From: Bacteroidota bacterium
GTDB taxonomy: Bacteria > Bacteroidota > Bacteroidia > Bacteroidales > PUMT01
Assembly: GCA_003554865.1 (NCBI GenBank)
Contig: PWHJ01000025.1
Coordinates: 1 to 64,000, forward strand
Direction: 5' to 3'
DNA length: 64,000 bases
Position 1 is the stretch's first letter. Each line of letters begins with the position of its first letter. Positions 10,619 through 22,608 of this stretch are shown piece after piece. The position numbers were made by a program, and so were the translations under genes. The notes beneath the pieces are model-generated. The model was not told the origin of the DNA. It made no database searches and worked only from the letters and a program-made list of their open reading frames with translations.

Positions 10619-10633
10619 CCTTAAACTAAAGAT

Positions 10634-13252
10634 GTGGAAAACAATACGGCAAAAAATACGGAAACGCCTTTGATGAAGCAGTACAACAGCATCAAGGCAA
10701 AAAACCCTGACGCTTTGCTATTATTCAGGGTGGGTGATTTCTACGAGACATTTGGTGAGGATGCCGTTAAAACATCCCGCCTTCTTGGAATCACACTGAC
10801 ACGCCGGGCAAATGGCGCCGCATCTTATGTTGAGCTGGCAGGATTTCCCCATCACGCCCTTGATTCATACCTGCCCAGGCTGGTGCGTGCAGGAGAACGG
10901 GTTGCAATCTGTGAGCAACTGGAAGACCCAAAGACGGCAAAAAAAATTGTAAAACGCGGGATAACCGAGCTGGTAACTCCCGGGGTAACTTACAATGACA
11001 ATGTTCTTGACAGAAGCAAAAACAACTTTCTTGCATGTGTTCACCTCGGGAATAATGTTGGAGGGGTTGCCTTTCTGGATATATCCACGGGTGAGTTTAT
11101 GGTTGCCCAGGGCGGGATAGATTACATTGACAAGCTGCTGAACAGTTTTGAACCGAAAGAGGTTCTGTTGCAAAAAGATTATAAAGAGAGATTTTCACAA
11201 TTGTTTGGGCAGGGGTACAATGTTTATTCTCTTGACGGATGGGCATTTAACGAAGAAACAGCCAGAGAAAAGCTAACCGGCCATTTTGAAACCTCCTCGC
11301 TTAAGGGTTTCGGTATTGAGGGGCTTTCATATGCAATAACAGCGGCAGGGGCAGTTATTCATTACCTTGAATACACCGAGCATCATAAAAGGTCCCACAT
11401 ATCATCTGTTTCCCGTATAGACGAGGAGGAGTATGTTTGGCTCGACAAGTTTACCATAAGAAACCTGGAGCTGTTCAGTTCAATTAACGAGGGAGCCAAA
11501 ACATTGATTGAGGTAATGGACTGCACTCTCTCCCCCATGGGCAGCCGCATGCTCAGGCGCTGGATGTCCCTGCCTTTGAAAGACCCGGAACAAATAGAGG
11601 AGCGTCTGAATGTAGTTGAGTTTATAATCCGAAACAAAGAGTTCAGCCAGACTGCAAAAAGCTCAATAAAACAAGTGGGCGATCTTGAAAGGCTTGCTTC
11701 CAAAATATCCACAGGCCGCATAACCCCCCGTGAGCTGGTTCACCTACAAAAGGCCCTGGATGCTTTAACCCCGCTGAAGGAGGCATGCATCTCAAGCGGG
11801 GAGGAAACTATAGTTAAAACGGGCGAGCAACTGGATGTCTGCAAAAATCTTAGAAACCGAATTGCAAAGGAGATAAACCCAGACCCGCCGGTTTCTGTAC
11901 AAAAAGGGAATGTCATTGCAGACGGAGTCTCAGAAGAGCTGGACGAGCTGCGGAGCATACTATACAGCGGGAAGGATTACCTTATAGAGATGCAGCAAAG
12001 GGAAACCACCCGAACCGGCATATCTTCGCTTAAAATAGGTTACAACAATGTATTCGGCTATTATATAGAGGTTCGCAATACACATAAAGATAAAGTGCCC
12101 GAAGACTGGATCCGCAAGCAAACCCTTGTAAGCGCGGAACGTTACATTACAAAGGAGCTGAAAGAATATGAGGAAAAAATTCTCGGAGCCGAAGAAAGAA
12201 CTGCCGTTTTAGAGGAAAAGCTTTTCAACGAGTTGGTTGTTGCAGCCGGCAGGTTTATCGGTGTAATTCAGCAAAACGCATCACTTACAGGACGCCTGGA
12301 CTGCCTTATGTCCTTTGCGGAGCTTGCATGCAGGCAAAAGTATAGCAGACCTTCGGTCAATGAACAGGAGAGTATAAACATCAAGCAGGGGCGCCATCCT
12401 GTGATCGAATTGCAGCTGCCTGCAGGAGAAGATTATGTAGCGAACGATGTTTACCTGGACTGCACAGAGCAGCAGATAATGGTGGTTACAGGGCCCAATA
12501 TGTCGGGCAAGTCCGCGCTTCTCAGACAAACGGCACTGATCGTGCTGATGGCACAAATGGGCTCTTTTGTTCCCGCAAAATCGGCTCAGATAGGTTATGT
12601 TGACAAGATTTTCACAAGAGTAGGAGCCTCCGACAATATCTCACTTGGCGAGTCTACTTTCATGGTAGAAATGAATGAGGCGGCCAGCATACTGAACAAT
12701 CTCTCGGCCAGAAGCCTTATACTGCTTGATGAAATTGGGCGGGGCACAAGTACCTATGATGGCATTTCCATTGCCTGGGCAATGGCGGAATATATACATG
12801 AACATCCCTGTGGCAAAGCAAAAACCCTTTTTGCAACACACTATCATGAGCTGAATGAAATGGAAAACTCCTACTCGAGGATAAAAAATTACAATATCTC
12901 GGTCAGGGAGACAGACAACAAGGTTATTTTCATCAGAAAGCTTAAACGCGGGGGAAGCGAGCACAGCTTTGGAATACATGTTGCCCGTATGGCAGGAATG
13001 CCCAAAAGCGTTGTAACAAGGGCGGGAAAGATACTTAAAGAGCTGGAACAACCCCACCGGAAAAATTCGCTTACAAAACCGGTTGCCGGCATTGCTGAAC
13101 ACCGTGAAGGCCTTCAGTTAAGCTTCTTTCAGCTTGACGACCCTGTATTAAAACAAATACGCGATCAGATCAGGGACCTCGATATTGATAATCTCACGCC
13201 TGTTGAAGCGCTCAATAAGCTGTACGAAATAAAAAAACTGTCAGGACAATAA
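10634..13252 (+). CDS. mutS: DNA mismatch repair protein MutS
   Basis: 872 aa; mismatch-recognition FYE motif ([10 protein letters not shown]), Walker [31 protein letters not shown] start as given (an ATG lies at 10673). Confidence 0.97.
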   Translation: MENNTAKNTETPLMKQYNSIKAKNPDALLLFRVGDFYETFGEDAVKTSRLLGITLTRRANGAASYVELAGFPHHALDSYLPRLVRAGERVAICEQLEDPKTAKKIVKRGITELVTPGVTYNDNVLDRSKNNFLACVHLGNNVGGVAFLDISTGEFMVAQGGIDYIDKLLNSFEPKEVLLQKDYKERFSQLFGQGYNVYSLDGWAFNEETAREKLTGHFETSSLKGFGIEGLSYAITAAGAVIHYLEYTEHHKRSHISSVSRIDEEEYVWLDKFTIRNLELFSSINEGAKTLIEVMDCTLSPMGSRMLRRWMSLPLKDPEQIEERLNVVEFIIRNKEFSQTAKSSIKQVGDLERLASKISTGRITPRELVHLQKALDALTPLKEACISSGEETIVKTGEQLDVCKNLRNRIAKEINPDPPVSVQKGNVIADGVSEELDELRSILYSGKDYLIEMQQRETTRTGISSLKIGYNNVFGYYIEVRNTHKDKVPEDWIRKQTLVSAERYITKELKEYEEKILGAEERTAVLEEKLFNELVVAAGRFIGVIQQNASLTGRLDCLMSFAELACRQKYSRPSVNEQESINIKQGRHPVIELQLPAGEDYVANDVYLDCTEQQIMVVTGPNMSGKSALLRQTALIVLMAQMGSFVPAKSAQIGYVDKIFTRVGASDNISLGESTFMVEMNEAASILNNLSARSLILLDEIGRGTSTYDGISIAWAMAEYIHEHPCGKAKTLFATHYHELNEMENSYSRIKNYNISVRETDNKVIFIRKLKRGGSEHSFGIHVARMAGMPKSVVTRAGKILKELEQPHRKNSLTKPVAGIAEHREGLQLSFFQLDDPVLKQIRDQIRDLDIDNLTPVEALNKLYEIKKLSGQ

Positions 13253-13277
13253 AATCCTGCAAAAAAACATTAATATT

Positions 13278-13308
13278 TTTGAATAAAAAAAATATTTGAA
13301 TAAATTTG
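13278..13308 (+). promoter_or_regulatory. Promoter of the tRNA-Gly/tRNA-Leu unit (TTTG-N19-TAAATTTG)
   Basis: TTTG 13278-13281, 19-nt spacer, TAAATTTG 13301-13308, 12 nt before the tRNA. Confidence 0.7.
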
Positions 13309-13319
13309 CAGCACCGTTT

Positions 13320-13392
<73 letters not shown>

Positions 13393-13475
13393 CAATTTGT
13401 TCCCGATGTAGCTCCGGTTTAATCGGAATAATCGGGATTTTTTTTGGCCGTTTTAAAAAAAGAAAAGCCGAATTT

Positions 13476-13560
13476 GCCCGGGTGGTGGAATTGGTAGACA
13501 CGCAGGACTTAAAATCCTGTGGCCATTGCGGCCGTGCGGGTTCAAGTCCCGCCCCGGGTA
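13476..13560 (+). tRNA. tRNA-Leu (anticodon TAA)
   Basis: Class II tRNA: gcccggg/cccgggt acceptor, cagga-cttaaaa-tcctg anticodon arm, long variable arm, T-arm gggttcaagtccc. Confidence 0.95.
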
Positions 13561-13835
13561 CATTCACAATCAAACACCCTCCATTCTCTGCATCCTAAAG
13601 TTAAAAGTTACTTTAAACCCGGGATTTAATAAGCCGGGGTTCCTGCTGCAACCAGTCTGATCCTGCTCCATACAGCTTCACAATCCAGCAAGAACAATCC
13701 ATAAAACAAAATGCTAAGTTAAAAACAGTTAAATTTAATTTTTCATTATTAAACCATAACGGAATATTTTTATCTAATACGTAAATCCTGACCACAAAAG
13801 GGTTGTTGTTATTAATTTTGTCAAATTATGCAAAA

Positions 13836-16730
13836 ATGAAAATTAAATTTTTTTTAATACTGCTTTTATTATATTCAGCAGGGGTCTTTTCTCAGCATTC
13901 CGTTGAGCAGCGGGGCCGGGAGCTAAGCGATGAACAGGTAAAGGTTTTTGGGATAGTTGTCGACGAAGAGGACAAAACTCCTATGGCAGGAGCACATGTG
14001 TCACTTACCCGCTTAAGCGACACCTCGATTGTTTACCATGCAGTTGCAAACAATAAAGGAGAGTTTTCTTTCACTTTGCCTCGTGGAAGATATATACTTA
14101 AAGCTTCATTTATTGGTTACCGGCCCGCAGTTCTTGATGAGCACATCCAGGCAGCTGAAGCTGAAAACAATGTGGGGGTGATACCAATGCGCGAAGGTGC
14201 GATGCTGGATGAAGTGCAGGTGACCGCATTACGACCGCGGGCTGTTCTAAGGGGCGACACCCTTGATTACGACGCAGGTGCCTACAGGGTTGCCCCCGAT
14301 GCAAGCACTGAAGATCTGATAAGGAGAATGGCGGGAATAACCGTTGAAGACGGCAGGGTAACCGCCCAGGGGGAGGATGTGAGAAGGGTCCTTGTTGACG
14401 GCCGCGAATTTTTCGGCGACGACCCTTCAATAGCTTTGCGCAACCTGCCGGCTGAAATCGTGGAAAGAATTGAGGTATACGACCGGATGAGCGATCAGGC
14501 TGAGCTTACAGGGTTTGACGACGGACAAAGAAGCAAAACCATAAATATAGTTACCCGCCTGGACACACGCAGCAGTCAATTTGGCCGGGTTTACTCGGGA
14601 TACGGCGGAGACGAACGCTATCAGGCGGGGCTTACAACGAATATCTTCAGGGAGTCGAGCCGCATCTCAATAATCGGGATGACAAACAATATAAATGAGC
14701 AGAACTTCTCAAGGGAGGATATTATAACCCTGACAGCAGGGGCAATCAGGGGAGGAAGGAGCACAGGCGGAGGTATGGGGGGAGGCCGGGGGACAAGCGG
14801 CGGAAGCCGTATGCCGGATATGGGAGGCATGATGCATTTTAGCGATTTCCGTCTCGGCACGCAATACGGAGACAATACCACCCACGCACTGGGCTTGAAT
14901 TACAGTAATGTGTGGGTGGATAACAAGTTGAACCTTACGGGAAGCTATTTTTTCAACATGTCAGACAATCACACCGATCAGCTGACAGACAGGAAATACA
15001 TGCTGGATGAGACAGATAACCAGTTTTATTTGGAAGAGAGTGAAACATCGGGCCAAAACATTAATCACCGGTTCAATGCCAGATTAAGGTATGATATAGA
15101 CAATAACAACTCTGTAATATTCACGCCAAGGCTGACACTTCAGGGAGGCAGCTCAGAGAATCATCTCTATGCACAAAACCTGCTGGATGTGAACAGTCCG
15201 TTAAGCTTTTCCGAAACCCTCTACGATTCGGATCTGAGCGGCTACAATTACAGCAGTTCTCTAATTTACAGACACCGCTTCAATAAAACCGGCAGATCCT
15301 TATCAGCCAACCTTGGCGCGAATTTTAACAACAATGAAAGTCTTTATCATATGGATGCGGTCAATGAATATTTTTCCGGCAGCGATGATCAACTGACAGA
15401 CGAAACTGTGATAAGCGATTATCTGAACCAGAGATCGGATTCGGAAACAATCAGCAACACTCTTTCTTCCAACATCACTTATACAGAGCCGGTAGGGGAA
15501 AACGGACTGCTGCAGGCCGGCTATAACATTTCACGTGCGGCAAGGGAGTCGGACAGGATTACAAACGCCTGGGAAGAAGCTACCCAATCCTATGGAATTT
15601 TTGAGCCCGGACTTTCAAGCAGCCTGAAAAGCTATTATCTGACAAACAGAGGAACGCTTGGTTATCGCCTCAGGGGCGACAATTTCAACATGACACTTGA
15701 GATGGGTTATCAGCACGCCCGCCTTGAGGCAGATCAACAATTCCCATACGAGCATACTCTGGAGAGAAATTTTCAGGATTTCCTGCCGGGGGCAATGCTA
15801 ACCTATAACATTGAACAGGGCAAAAGCCTGAGATTTTCCTACAGGACAAGCACAAGCGCCCCTTCGGTAACCCAGCTTCAGGATGTGGTCGACAACTCCA
15901 ACCCCGTGCTTCTCTCCTCGGGTAACCCGGATCTTGACCACAGTTACAGCCATTTTTTGATGACCCGCTACAACTCTGTAAATACAACCAGGGCAACAAA
16001 TTTCATTGCCGTGCTCTTCGGAAATTTTACAACAGATTACATAGGCAACTCCACACTGATTGCACGCAGGGACACAACCCTGGCAAACGGGTACGAGCTA
16101 TACAGGGGGTCACAGTTTTCGATGCCGGTGAACCTTGACGGCTTTGCAAATATACGTTCGCATCTAAATTACGGTTTCCCGGCCGGTTTTTTAAAAAGCA
16201 ATCTTAACCTGAATGCAGGGGCAGGATACATTCGTACGCCGAGTCTAATAAGCGGGCAAAAGAATATTGCAAATTCCTGGTCACTTTCAGGTGGAGTTAT
16301 GTTGTCGAGCAATATCAGTGAAAATGTGGACTTTACACTTTCATACAACACTAACTACAACATGGTTGGAAACTCCCTGCAGCCCCAGCTGGACAATAAT
16401 TACCACCTGCATACGGCACGTTCAACTTTCAGCCTGATATTCCTGAACAACTGGGTGTTACGCAATGATTTAAGCTACCGGTATTTTGGCGGATTAACAG
16501 ATGATTTTAACCAGGACTATACGCTCTGGAACATGAACATCGGAAGAAAGCTTTTCCAAAACAACCTGGGTGAGATAACCCTGAGTGTTTTTGACCTTCT
16601 CGGTCAAAATGACAACATTGTACGCAATGTCTCGGATTCCTACATTGAAGATCTCCGCACAAATGAGCTGAGCCGCTTCTTTATGCTCACCTTTACCTAT
16701 AACCTGAGGAATTTTAATTTAAGGGAGTAA
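13836..16730 (+). CDS. TonB-dependent receptor-like outer membrane beta-barrel protein with N-terminal carboxypeptidase-like domain
   Basis: Signal peptide MKIKFFLILLLLYSAGVFS, CarboxypepD_reg-like domain, plug-like region, barrel; start moved to 13836 from the ORF start 13803. Confidence 0.85.
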   Translation: MKIKFFLILLLLYSAGVFSQHSVEQRGRELSDEQVKVFGIVVDEEDKTPMAGAHVSLTRLSDTSIVYHAVANNKGEFSFTLPRGRYILKASFIGYRPAVLDEHIQAAEAENNVGVIPMREGAMLDEVQVTALRPRAVLRGDTLDYDAGAYRVAPDASTEDLIRRMAGITVEDGRVTAQGEDVRRVLVDGREFFGDDPSIALRNLPAEIVERIEVYDRMSDQAELTGFDDGQRSKTINIVTRLDTRSSQFGRVYSGYGGDERYQAGLTTNIFRESSRISIIGMTNNINEQNFSREDIITLTAGAIRGGRSTGGGMGGGRGTSGGSRMPDMGGMMHFSDFRLGTQYGDNTTHALGLNYSNVWVDNKLNLTGSYFFNMSDNHTDQLTDRKYMLDETDNQFYLEESETSGQNINHRFNARLRYDIDNNNSVIFTPRLTLQGGSSENHLYAQNLLDVNSPLSFSETLYDSDLSGYNYSSSLIYRHRFNKTGRSLSANLGANFNNNESLYHMDAVNEYFSGSDDQLTDETVISDYLNQRSDSETISNTLSSNITYTEPVGENGLLQAGYNISRAARESDRITNAWEEATQSYGIFEPGLSSSLKSYYLTNRGTLGYRLRGDNFNMTLEMGYQHARLEADQQFPYEHTLERNFQDFLPGAMLTYNIEQGKSLRFSYRTSTSAPSVTQLQDVVDNSNPVLLSSGNPDLDHSYSHFLMTRYNSVNTTRATNFIAVLFGNFTTDYIGNSTLIARRDTTLANGYELYRGSQFSMPVNLDGFANIRSHLNYGFPAGFLKSNLNLNAGAGYIRTPSLISGQKNIANSWSLSGGVMLSSNISENVDFTLSYNTNYNMVGNSLQPQLDNNYHLHTARSTFSLIFLNNWVLRNDLSYRYFGGLTDDFNQDYTLWNMNIGRKLFQNNLGEITLSVFDLLGQNDNIVRNVSDSYIEDLRTNELSRFFMLTFTYNLRNFNLRE

Positions 16731-16778
16731 AATTTTCTTACAATTGCAGTTTTCACTCTGATGCCCCGGCCCCCATTT

Positions 16779-16820
16779 TATCAAAAATACCCCGCAACAA
16801 TGAGCGGGGCATTTTTGATA
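16779..16820. terminator. Bidirectional terminator between convergent OMP and glutamine synthetase genes
   Basis: tatcaaaaatAccccgc-aacaatga-gcggggCatttttgata, 17-bp stem with one mismatch. Confidence 0.8.
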
Positions 16821-16851
16821 AGGGGTCATTTTAAGTTTAGCTGCCATTACT

Positions 16852-18357
16852 TTACATGCAATGCAGGTATTTTTCAACCATTTCGCGAATAATCTCCTCT
16901 TTCCCGTAAACCCTTTCACTTAAGTCCCTGTCTTCGTATGACTTGAGCTTTTTTATGACGCTGTCTATCATCCCCCGGGGAAAAACTCCATCCCTCTCAA
17001 ATAAATCACGCTTTGCCGAAAGAGCTTCCGCCGCTTCCCAGCAGGAAGCAGGGAGCCTCTCGAGCCGCTCCATTTCCTCCCTGTGCTCTTCCCTGAAAAT
17101 ATTAACATCCACATAAAGCTCACCGGCTCTTTCCAGGGCATCTTCCATCTGCAATCCATGTTGCGCGGCAACCACCAGTCCAGCCATAAGACTGTAAAGA
17201 TCGGCAGAACCGTCCGGCGAACGAAACTCGACTGTTTGCTTCTCTTCCTGGCTGGGCAACCGGTCAACCACACCCGGATTGGCATCCTTTATCATATCCT
17301 CAGCCCCATGCCAGCCCAGTGGAACGCGCACCAAAACCGAACGGTTGCGGTCACCCCAGCATATACTCGTGGGAGCTTCCTGATGCGGCACCAGGCGAAG
17401 GTAAGATATGGGAATGGTATTGCCAAATGCACACAAAGCCTTTGCACAATCGAGCCATCCTGCAACGAGCCTTTTCGCTGCATCGCTTAACTTGCCGTCT
17501 TCAACCATCATATTCCTCCCCTCCTTTTCCAGATAGGTGTGAACATGCATTCCACTCCCGGCCTTTCCGACGGATATTTTGGGAGCAAAACTTATCTCAA
17601 CGCCATATTCATATGCAAGCATGCGCATTATCCACTTGGCAACCACCAGCTGGTCAACAGCATCTTCGGGATCACAGGGTAAAAACTCTATTTCATGTTG
17701 TTCGTACATGCGGTTTGCCGAGGTAAAATTGCCCACCTCGGCATGGCCGTATTTTGTTTTTCCCCCCGCAGCGGCAATAAGGCGCAAAGCCTCTGACCTC
17801 AGATTACCCCACTTGGCAAAGGGGGCGGAAGAATGGTACCCTTTCTGATCGGGTATGGGAAAAGTCTCTTCCGCGGGACTTGTAACATAATATTCAAGCT
17901 CCCCGAAAGCTTTGAAAGTATAACCGGTAGTTTCCTTAAAACGTGCGGCTGCTTTGCGCAAAATGTTCCGCGGGCAGTTCCCGAGGGGGTTGCCTTCGTT
18001 GTCGTAAAAGGAGCATAGTATGTCAAGTGTTGGAATATCCTCAAAAGGATTTACAAAAGCGGTTTTGTAACGGGGTACTACGTAAAGGTCACTCGATCCG
18101 GCTTCGATCGAAGAAAAAAGGCTTGACCCGTCAATCCTCTCACCTGCCGAGAGTACACTTTCAAGATATTCTTTCCCGGATACTGCAAAATTGAGAGTCT
18201 TTAGCTTACCGTCTTCAGCTACGTACCTGAAATTTATCATCTCTATGCCATTACCTTCCACAAACCTGACTATATCGTTCATTGTGAATTCAGATTCGGA
18301 CTTATTAAGGAATCTGACAAGCTCATTGGGGTTGAGAGAATATTGTGTTTTTTCCAT
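16852..18357 (-). CDS. glnA: Glutamine synthetase family protein
   Basis: 501 aa; KFGELEYYV-like, GSGMHVHTYLEKEG, GDRNRSVLVRVP, VEFRSPDGSADLYSLMAGL motifs. Confidence 0.88.
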   Translation of the reverse strand: MEKTQYSLNPNELVRFLNKSESEFTMNDIVRFVEGNGIEMINFRYVAEDGKLKTLNFAVSGKEYLESVLSAGERIDGSSLFSSIEAGSSDLYVVPRYKTAFVNPFEDIPTLDILCSFYDNEGNPLGNCPRNILRKAAARFKETTGYTFKAFGELEYYVTSPAEETFPIPDQKGYHSSAPFAKWGNLRSEALRLIAAAGGKTKYGHAEVGNFTSANRMYEQHEIEFLPCDPEDAVDQLVVAKWIMRMLAYEYGVEISFAPKISVGKAGSGMHVHTYLEKEGRNMMVEDGKLSDAAKRLVAGWLDCAKALCAFGNTIPISYLRLVPHQEAPTSICWGDRNRSVLVRVPLGWHGAEDMIKDANPGVVDRLPSQEEKQTVEFRSPDGSADLYSLMAGLVVAAQHGLQMEDALERAGELYVDVNIFREEHREEMERLERLPASCWEAAEALSAKRDLFERDGVFPRGMIDSVIKKLKSYEDRDLSERVYGKEEIIREMVEKYLHCM

Positions 18358-18378
18358 AAAATATTTAATTTGAGATTA

Positions 18379-21021
18379 TTACTGTTTCATTTTTTTCAGT
18401 GAATTTAGCTTTTCCTCCATCAGTTTCAGCTTGTTTTCGGCATCTTCCTTCTTTTTCTTTTCCTGGCTGACCACCTTTTCAGGTGCATTTTCAATAAAAC
18501 GCTTATTTTCCAGCTTTTTCATCACCGACTCCAGGAAACCTCTTGTATAGGTGATCTCTTTTTCTACTTTTTCTATTTCTTTACCTACATCAATCTCCTC
18601 AGCAAGGGGGACAAAAAATTCGGTAGTCCTGACCATAAATGAAAGGGCTCCCTCAGGCTTCTCTCCGGCGGGGGTGAACCCTGACAAGTTGCACATTTTG
18701 GAAATCACCTCCCGGGGCATTTTTAAAAACTCCTCTTCATCCATCCCGGCAAGAAGAGTAACAGGCTTTGCCTGAGGTATGTTATTTTCAACCCTGAGTG
18801 AACGAACCGATGTTATGATCTCCCTTGCAAAGTCAAACTGCCCTGTCAGTTCACTATCGACCTTCCCGGCCTCAGGCATCTGTGCAACCATTATACTCTC
18901 CCCGCTCTCCCTTCTATCCATCAGTTGCCATATCTCCTCGGTTATAAAAGGTATAAAAGGATGAAGCAGCCTTAAGAGCTTGTCAAAGTACATCATTGTG
19001 GCATCATGTGTTTTTTTGTCGAGTGACTGACCGCGGGGAGGTTTTATTATTTCAAGATACCAGGAGGAAAAATCTTCCCAGAAAAGCCGGTACAGGGTCA
19101 TTAGAACTTCGGAAAGACGGTAGGCGTCGGAGTTTTTGTTAACTTCCCCGATTGACCTGTTCAGGATGCTTGAGAACCACTCAACTGCTGCTTTGCGGTG
19201 TGCAGGCTGCGGTATGTATTCATCGGCTTCCCAGCTTTTAACAAGCCGGAATGCATTCCATATCTTGTTTGAAAAATTTCGGCCCTGCTCGGTCAGGTTT
19301 TCATCAAAAAGTAAATCACCGCCGGCCGGAGAACAAAGCATCATGCCCACCCTTACACCATCGGCCCCGTATTTATTAATCAGCTCAAGAGGCTCAGGGG
19401 AATTCCCAAGGGATTTTGACATTTTCTGACCAAATTTGTCCCTGACAATCCCGGTGAGATAAACGTTCTTAAAAGGCCTCTGACCGGCATACTCATATCC
19501 TGCCATTATCATGCGTGCAACCCAGAAGAAAAGTATTTCGGGGGCCGTAACAAGATCATCTGTGGGATAATAGTATTTGTAATCGTTGTTTGAGGGGTTC
19601 CTTATACCGTCAAACACGGCTATCGGCCATAACCAAGAAGAAAACCATGTATCTAGAACATCTTCATCCTGACGCAAATCAGAGGCTTTCAGGTTATTGT
19701 TGCCGGATATTTCAACCGCTTCAGAAAGGGCCTCCTCAGCCGTTCCGGCCACAACAAACTCATTGCTGCCGGGCAGGTACCAGGCGGGTATACGGTGGCC
19801 CCACCACAACTGACGGGAAATGCACCAATCCTTTACATTTTCCATCCAGTGCCTGTATATATTTTTAAATTTTCCGGGGTGCAGCTTTATTGAATCATTC
19901 ATTACATTTTCAAGAGCCGGCGCCGCCATCTCCTTCATACGGCAAAACCACTGCATAGAAAGCTTCGGCTCTATGGGTGCATCGGTACGCTCGGAAAAGC
20001 CGATCTTGTGAGTGTAATCTTCAACCTTAACAAGCCTGCCTTCATCCCTCAGGCGGGCAACAACTGCCTCACGTGCCTGAAAGCGGTCCATTCCCACGAA
20101 AACTTCCGCCTTTTCACTCAATGTCCCATCTTCATTTAAAATGTCAATAACAGGCAGGTCATGGCGAATTCCTATCTCATAGTCATTAATATCATGGGCA
20201 GGGGTTATTTTCAAAGCCCCGGTTCCAAATTCCATATCTACATAATCATCTTCAATCAAGGGAACCTCACGTTCTACAACCGGTATGACAACCTTTACCC
20301 CCTTCATGCTCCTGTAGCGGGCGTCCCCGGGGTTTACGCAAACGGCCGTATCACCAAGGATTGTCTCCGGACGCGTAGTGGCAATAACAATACCCTCTTC
20401 CCTGCCTTTTACATCATAGTATACATGGTATAATTTTGAGCTGACCTCCCTGTGGTTCACCTCCTCGTCAGAAAGGGCTGTCTTGGCCTGCGGATCCCAG
20501 TTAACCATTCTCACACCACGGTAAACGTAGCCTTTACGGTAAAGGTCAATGAACACATTAATAACACTCTCGGAATAACCCTCATCCATAGTAAAAACAG
20601 TACGCTCCCAGTCACACGAAGCACCCAGCTTTTTAAGCTGCTCCAGAATAATATCCCCGTGCTTGCGTCTCCACTCCCATGCATGCTCCAAAAACTCTTC
20701 CCGGGTGAGATCGTATTTGTTTATCCCCTCCTCTTTTAGTTTTGCAACAACACGGGCTTCAGTTGCAATGGAAGCATGATCCGTTCCCGGCACCCACAAG
20801 GCATTCCTGCCCATCATCCTGGCCCTGCGCACAAGTATATCCTGTATTGTATTATTGAGCATGTGCCCCATATGTAATACACCCGTAACATTGGGAGGAG
20901 GAATAACCACGGTATAAGGTTCCCTTTCATCTGGCTCCGACCTGAAAAGACCGTGCTCAAGCCAGTAATTGTACCATTTTTTTTCCGTTTTACCGGGATC
21001 GTACTTTGAGGAAATCTCCAT
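18379..21021 (-). CDS. valS: Valyl-tRNA synthetase
   Basis: [13 protein letters not shown] (HIGH-type) and [10 protein letters not shown] (KMSKS) motifs, C-terminal coiled coil; start moved to [10 protein letters not shown]. Confidence 0.97.
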   Translation of the reverse strand: MEISSKYDPGKTEKKWYNYWLEHGLFRSEPDEREPYTVVIPPPNVTGVLHMGHMLNNTIQDILVRRARMMGRNALWVPGTDHASIATEARVVAKLKEEGINKYDLTREEFLEHAWEWRRKHGDIILEQLKKLGASCDWERTVFTMDEGYSESVINVFIDLYRKGYVYRGVRMVNWDPQAKTALSDEEVNHREVSSKLYHVYYDVKGREEGIVIATTRPETILGDTAVCVNPGDARYRSMKGVKVVIPVVEREVPLIEDDYVDMEFGTGALKITPAHDINDYEIGIRHDLPVIDILNEDGTLSEKAEVFVGMDRFQAREAVVARLRDEGRLVKVEDYTHKIGFSERTDAPIEPKLSMQWFCRMKEMAAPALENVMNDSIKLHPGKFKNIYRHWMENVKDWCISRQLWWGHRIPAWYLPGSNEFVVAGTAEEALSEAVEISGNNNLKASDLRQDEDVLDTWFSSWLWPIAVFDGIRNPSNNDYKYYYPTDDLVTAPEILFFWVARMIMAGYEYAGQRPFKNVYLTGIVRDKFGQKMSKSLGNSPEPLELINKYGADGVRVGMMLCSPAGGDLLFDENLTEQGRNFSNKIWNAFRLVKSWEADEYIPQPAHRKAAVEWFSSILNRSIGEVNKNSDAYRLSEVLMTLYRLFWEDFSSWYLEIIKPPRGQSLDKKTHDATMMYFDKLLRLLHPFIPFITEEIWQLMDRRESGESIMVAQMPEAGKVDSELTGQFDFAREIITSVRSLRVENNIPQAKPVTLLAGMDEEEFLKMPREVISKMCNLSGFTPAGEKPEGALSFMVRTTEFFVPLAEEIDVGKEIEKVEKEITYTRGFLESVMKKLENKRFIENAPEKVVSQEKKKKEDAENKLKLMEEKLNSLKKMKQ

Positions 21022-21254
21022 TTTATCTCTTAATCTTTTTTGCATTTATAATAATACAGCTGCTGAAAGTCATTTCAGGTCAGCCGTATTCAAAATTTTG
21101 TAAAAATAAGCATTTTGACTTAATCCTCCATTGCAGATCAATTTTATAAATAAACCCGGATTTTAAATTAATACTAAAATGGCATTAAAAAATTTTATGA
21201 CAATACCCTTCTTCAAATATGCCTTTCATCATTCTTTTATTTAACAATTAAAAT

Positions 21255-21262
21255 TAAATTTG
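21255..21262 (+). promoter_or_regulatory. Bacteroidetes -7 box TAAATTTG upstream of aminotransferase
   Basis: TAnnTTTG match; favours the ATG at 21325 over 21274 as start. Confidence 0.4.
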
Positions 21263-21324
21263 TATAATATTGTATGGAGATTCTCTCCCTGCAAAGGAAT
21301 AATAACACAAAAAAACAAAATATT

Positions 21325-22524
21325 ATGCCACAGATCTCAGAAAAAGGAAAGTCAATGCCCCAGTCGCCAATAAGAAAGCTGGTGCCCTATGCAGAAGAAG
21401 CAAAACGAAAAGGACGTAAGATCTATCACCTGAACATCGGTCAACCCGACATCCCTACTCCGGAAAATGCAATGAACGCCCTGCGCAACACACCGGTAAA
21501 AGTTGTGGAGTACAGCCATTCGGCGGGTAACGAATCCTACCGCCGCAAACTTGCCGAATATTACCGGAATATCGATATAAATGTTGATCACACGGAGATT
21601 ATAATTACAGCCGGTGGTTCGGAAGCTATACTGTTCGGTTTAATGTCCTGCCTGAACCCGGGTGACGAGGTGATAGTGCCGGAGCCTTTTTATGCAAATT
21701 ACAACGGATTTACAGTTACAGCGGGTGTAAAAATCGTGCCCGTCACATCCTGCATTGAAAACGGGTTTGCCCTTCCTCCTGTAGCGGAACTGGAAAAACT
21801 GATAAATCCCAAAACAAAAGGTATAATTATTTGCAATCCAAACAACCCTACCGGTTATCTCTACTCCCGGGAAGAAGTCGAACAACTTGGGGAGATCGTA
21901 AAAAAACACGACCTCTATTTGTTCTCCGATGAGGTTTACCGCGAATTTTGCTATGACGGCAACACCCATTTTTCGGTAATGCACATTAAGGGAGCGGAAG
22001 AAAATGTTGTGCTTGTGGATTCCATATCCAAACGTTACAGTGCTTGCGGGGTGCGGATAGGAGCCCTTGTAAGCAAAAACAGCGAGGTAATGGCAACAGC
22101 AATGAAATTTGCCCAGGCCAGGCTCAGTCCCCCTTCCCTTGGCCAGATAGTGGGTGAAGCCGCTCTTGATGTTCCGCAGGATTATTTCAACGAAATGGAG
22201 GATGAATATACAGGGCGCCGCAATCTTATGGTCGAGGCCCTCAACAACATGGAGGGGGTTGTCTGTCCCGTTCCCAGGGGTGCTTTTTACGCCACGGTTA
22301 AGCTGCCGGTTGATGACACCGACAAATTTTCCCAATGGTTACTTTCAGATTTTGAGCACAACAATGAAACAGTAATGCTTGCCCCCGCTTCCGGGTTTTA
22401 TTCAACACCGGGTTACGGGAAACAGGAAGTGCGCATAGCCTACGTCCTTAACAAGGACGACCTTAAAAAGGCGATGGAATGCCTGGAGCTGGCATTGAAA
22501 AAATATCCGGGACGAACGGTTTGA
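21325..22524 (+). CDS. PLP-dependent class I/II aminotransferase
   Basis: NPNNPTGYLYSREE, DEVYREFCYDG, SISKRYSACGVRIGAL (PLP Lys region). Confidence 0.92.
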   Translation: MPQISEKGKSMPQSPIRKLVPYAEEAKRKGRKIYHLNIGQPDIPTPENAMNALRNTPVKVVEYSHSAGNESYRRKLAEYYRNIDINVDHTEIIITAGGSEAILFGLMSCLNPGDEVIVPEPFYANYNGFTVTAGVKIVPVTSCIENGFALPPVAELEKLINPKTKGIIICNPNNPTGYLYSREEVEQLGEIVKKHDLYLFSDEVYREFCYDGNTHFSVMHIKGAEENVVLVDSISKRYSACGVRIGALVSKNSEVMATAMKFAQARLSPPSLGQIVGEAALDVPQDYFNEMEDEYTGRRNLMVEALNNMEGVVCPVPRGAFYATVKLPVDDTDKFSQWLLSDFEHNNETVMLAPASGFYSTPGYGKQEVRIAYVLNKDDLKKAMECLELALKKYPGRTV

Positions 22525-22577
22525 ACCCCGAAAGTCAAGATCAAAAAACTGATCCCTGGATGCTGAATGATACAACA

Positions 22578-22608
22578 AAGGCCACCGTACCAGCCATGCG
22601 GTGGCCTT
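22578..22608 (-). terminator. Hairpin terminator overlapping the otsAB stop codon
   Basis: aaggccaccg / cggtggcctt 10-bp stem with 11-nt loop. Confidence 0.6.

Noticed and set aside
10244-10633. Possible small ncRNA gene in the AT-rich divergent intergenic region
   Set aside because: Only promoter boxes and a short inverted repeat are visible; no conserved RNA family recognised
21640-22335. 231-aa minus-strand ORF opposite the aminotransferase
   Set aside because: Shadow ORF inside a confident CDS with no recognisable domain
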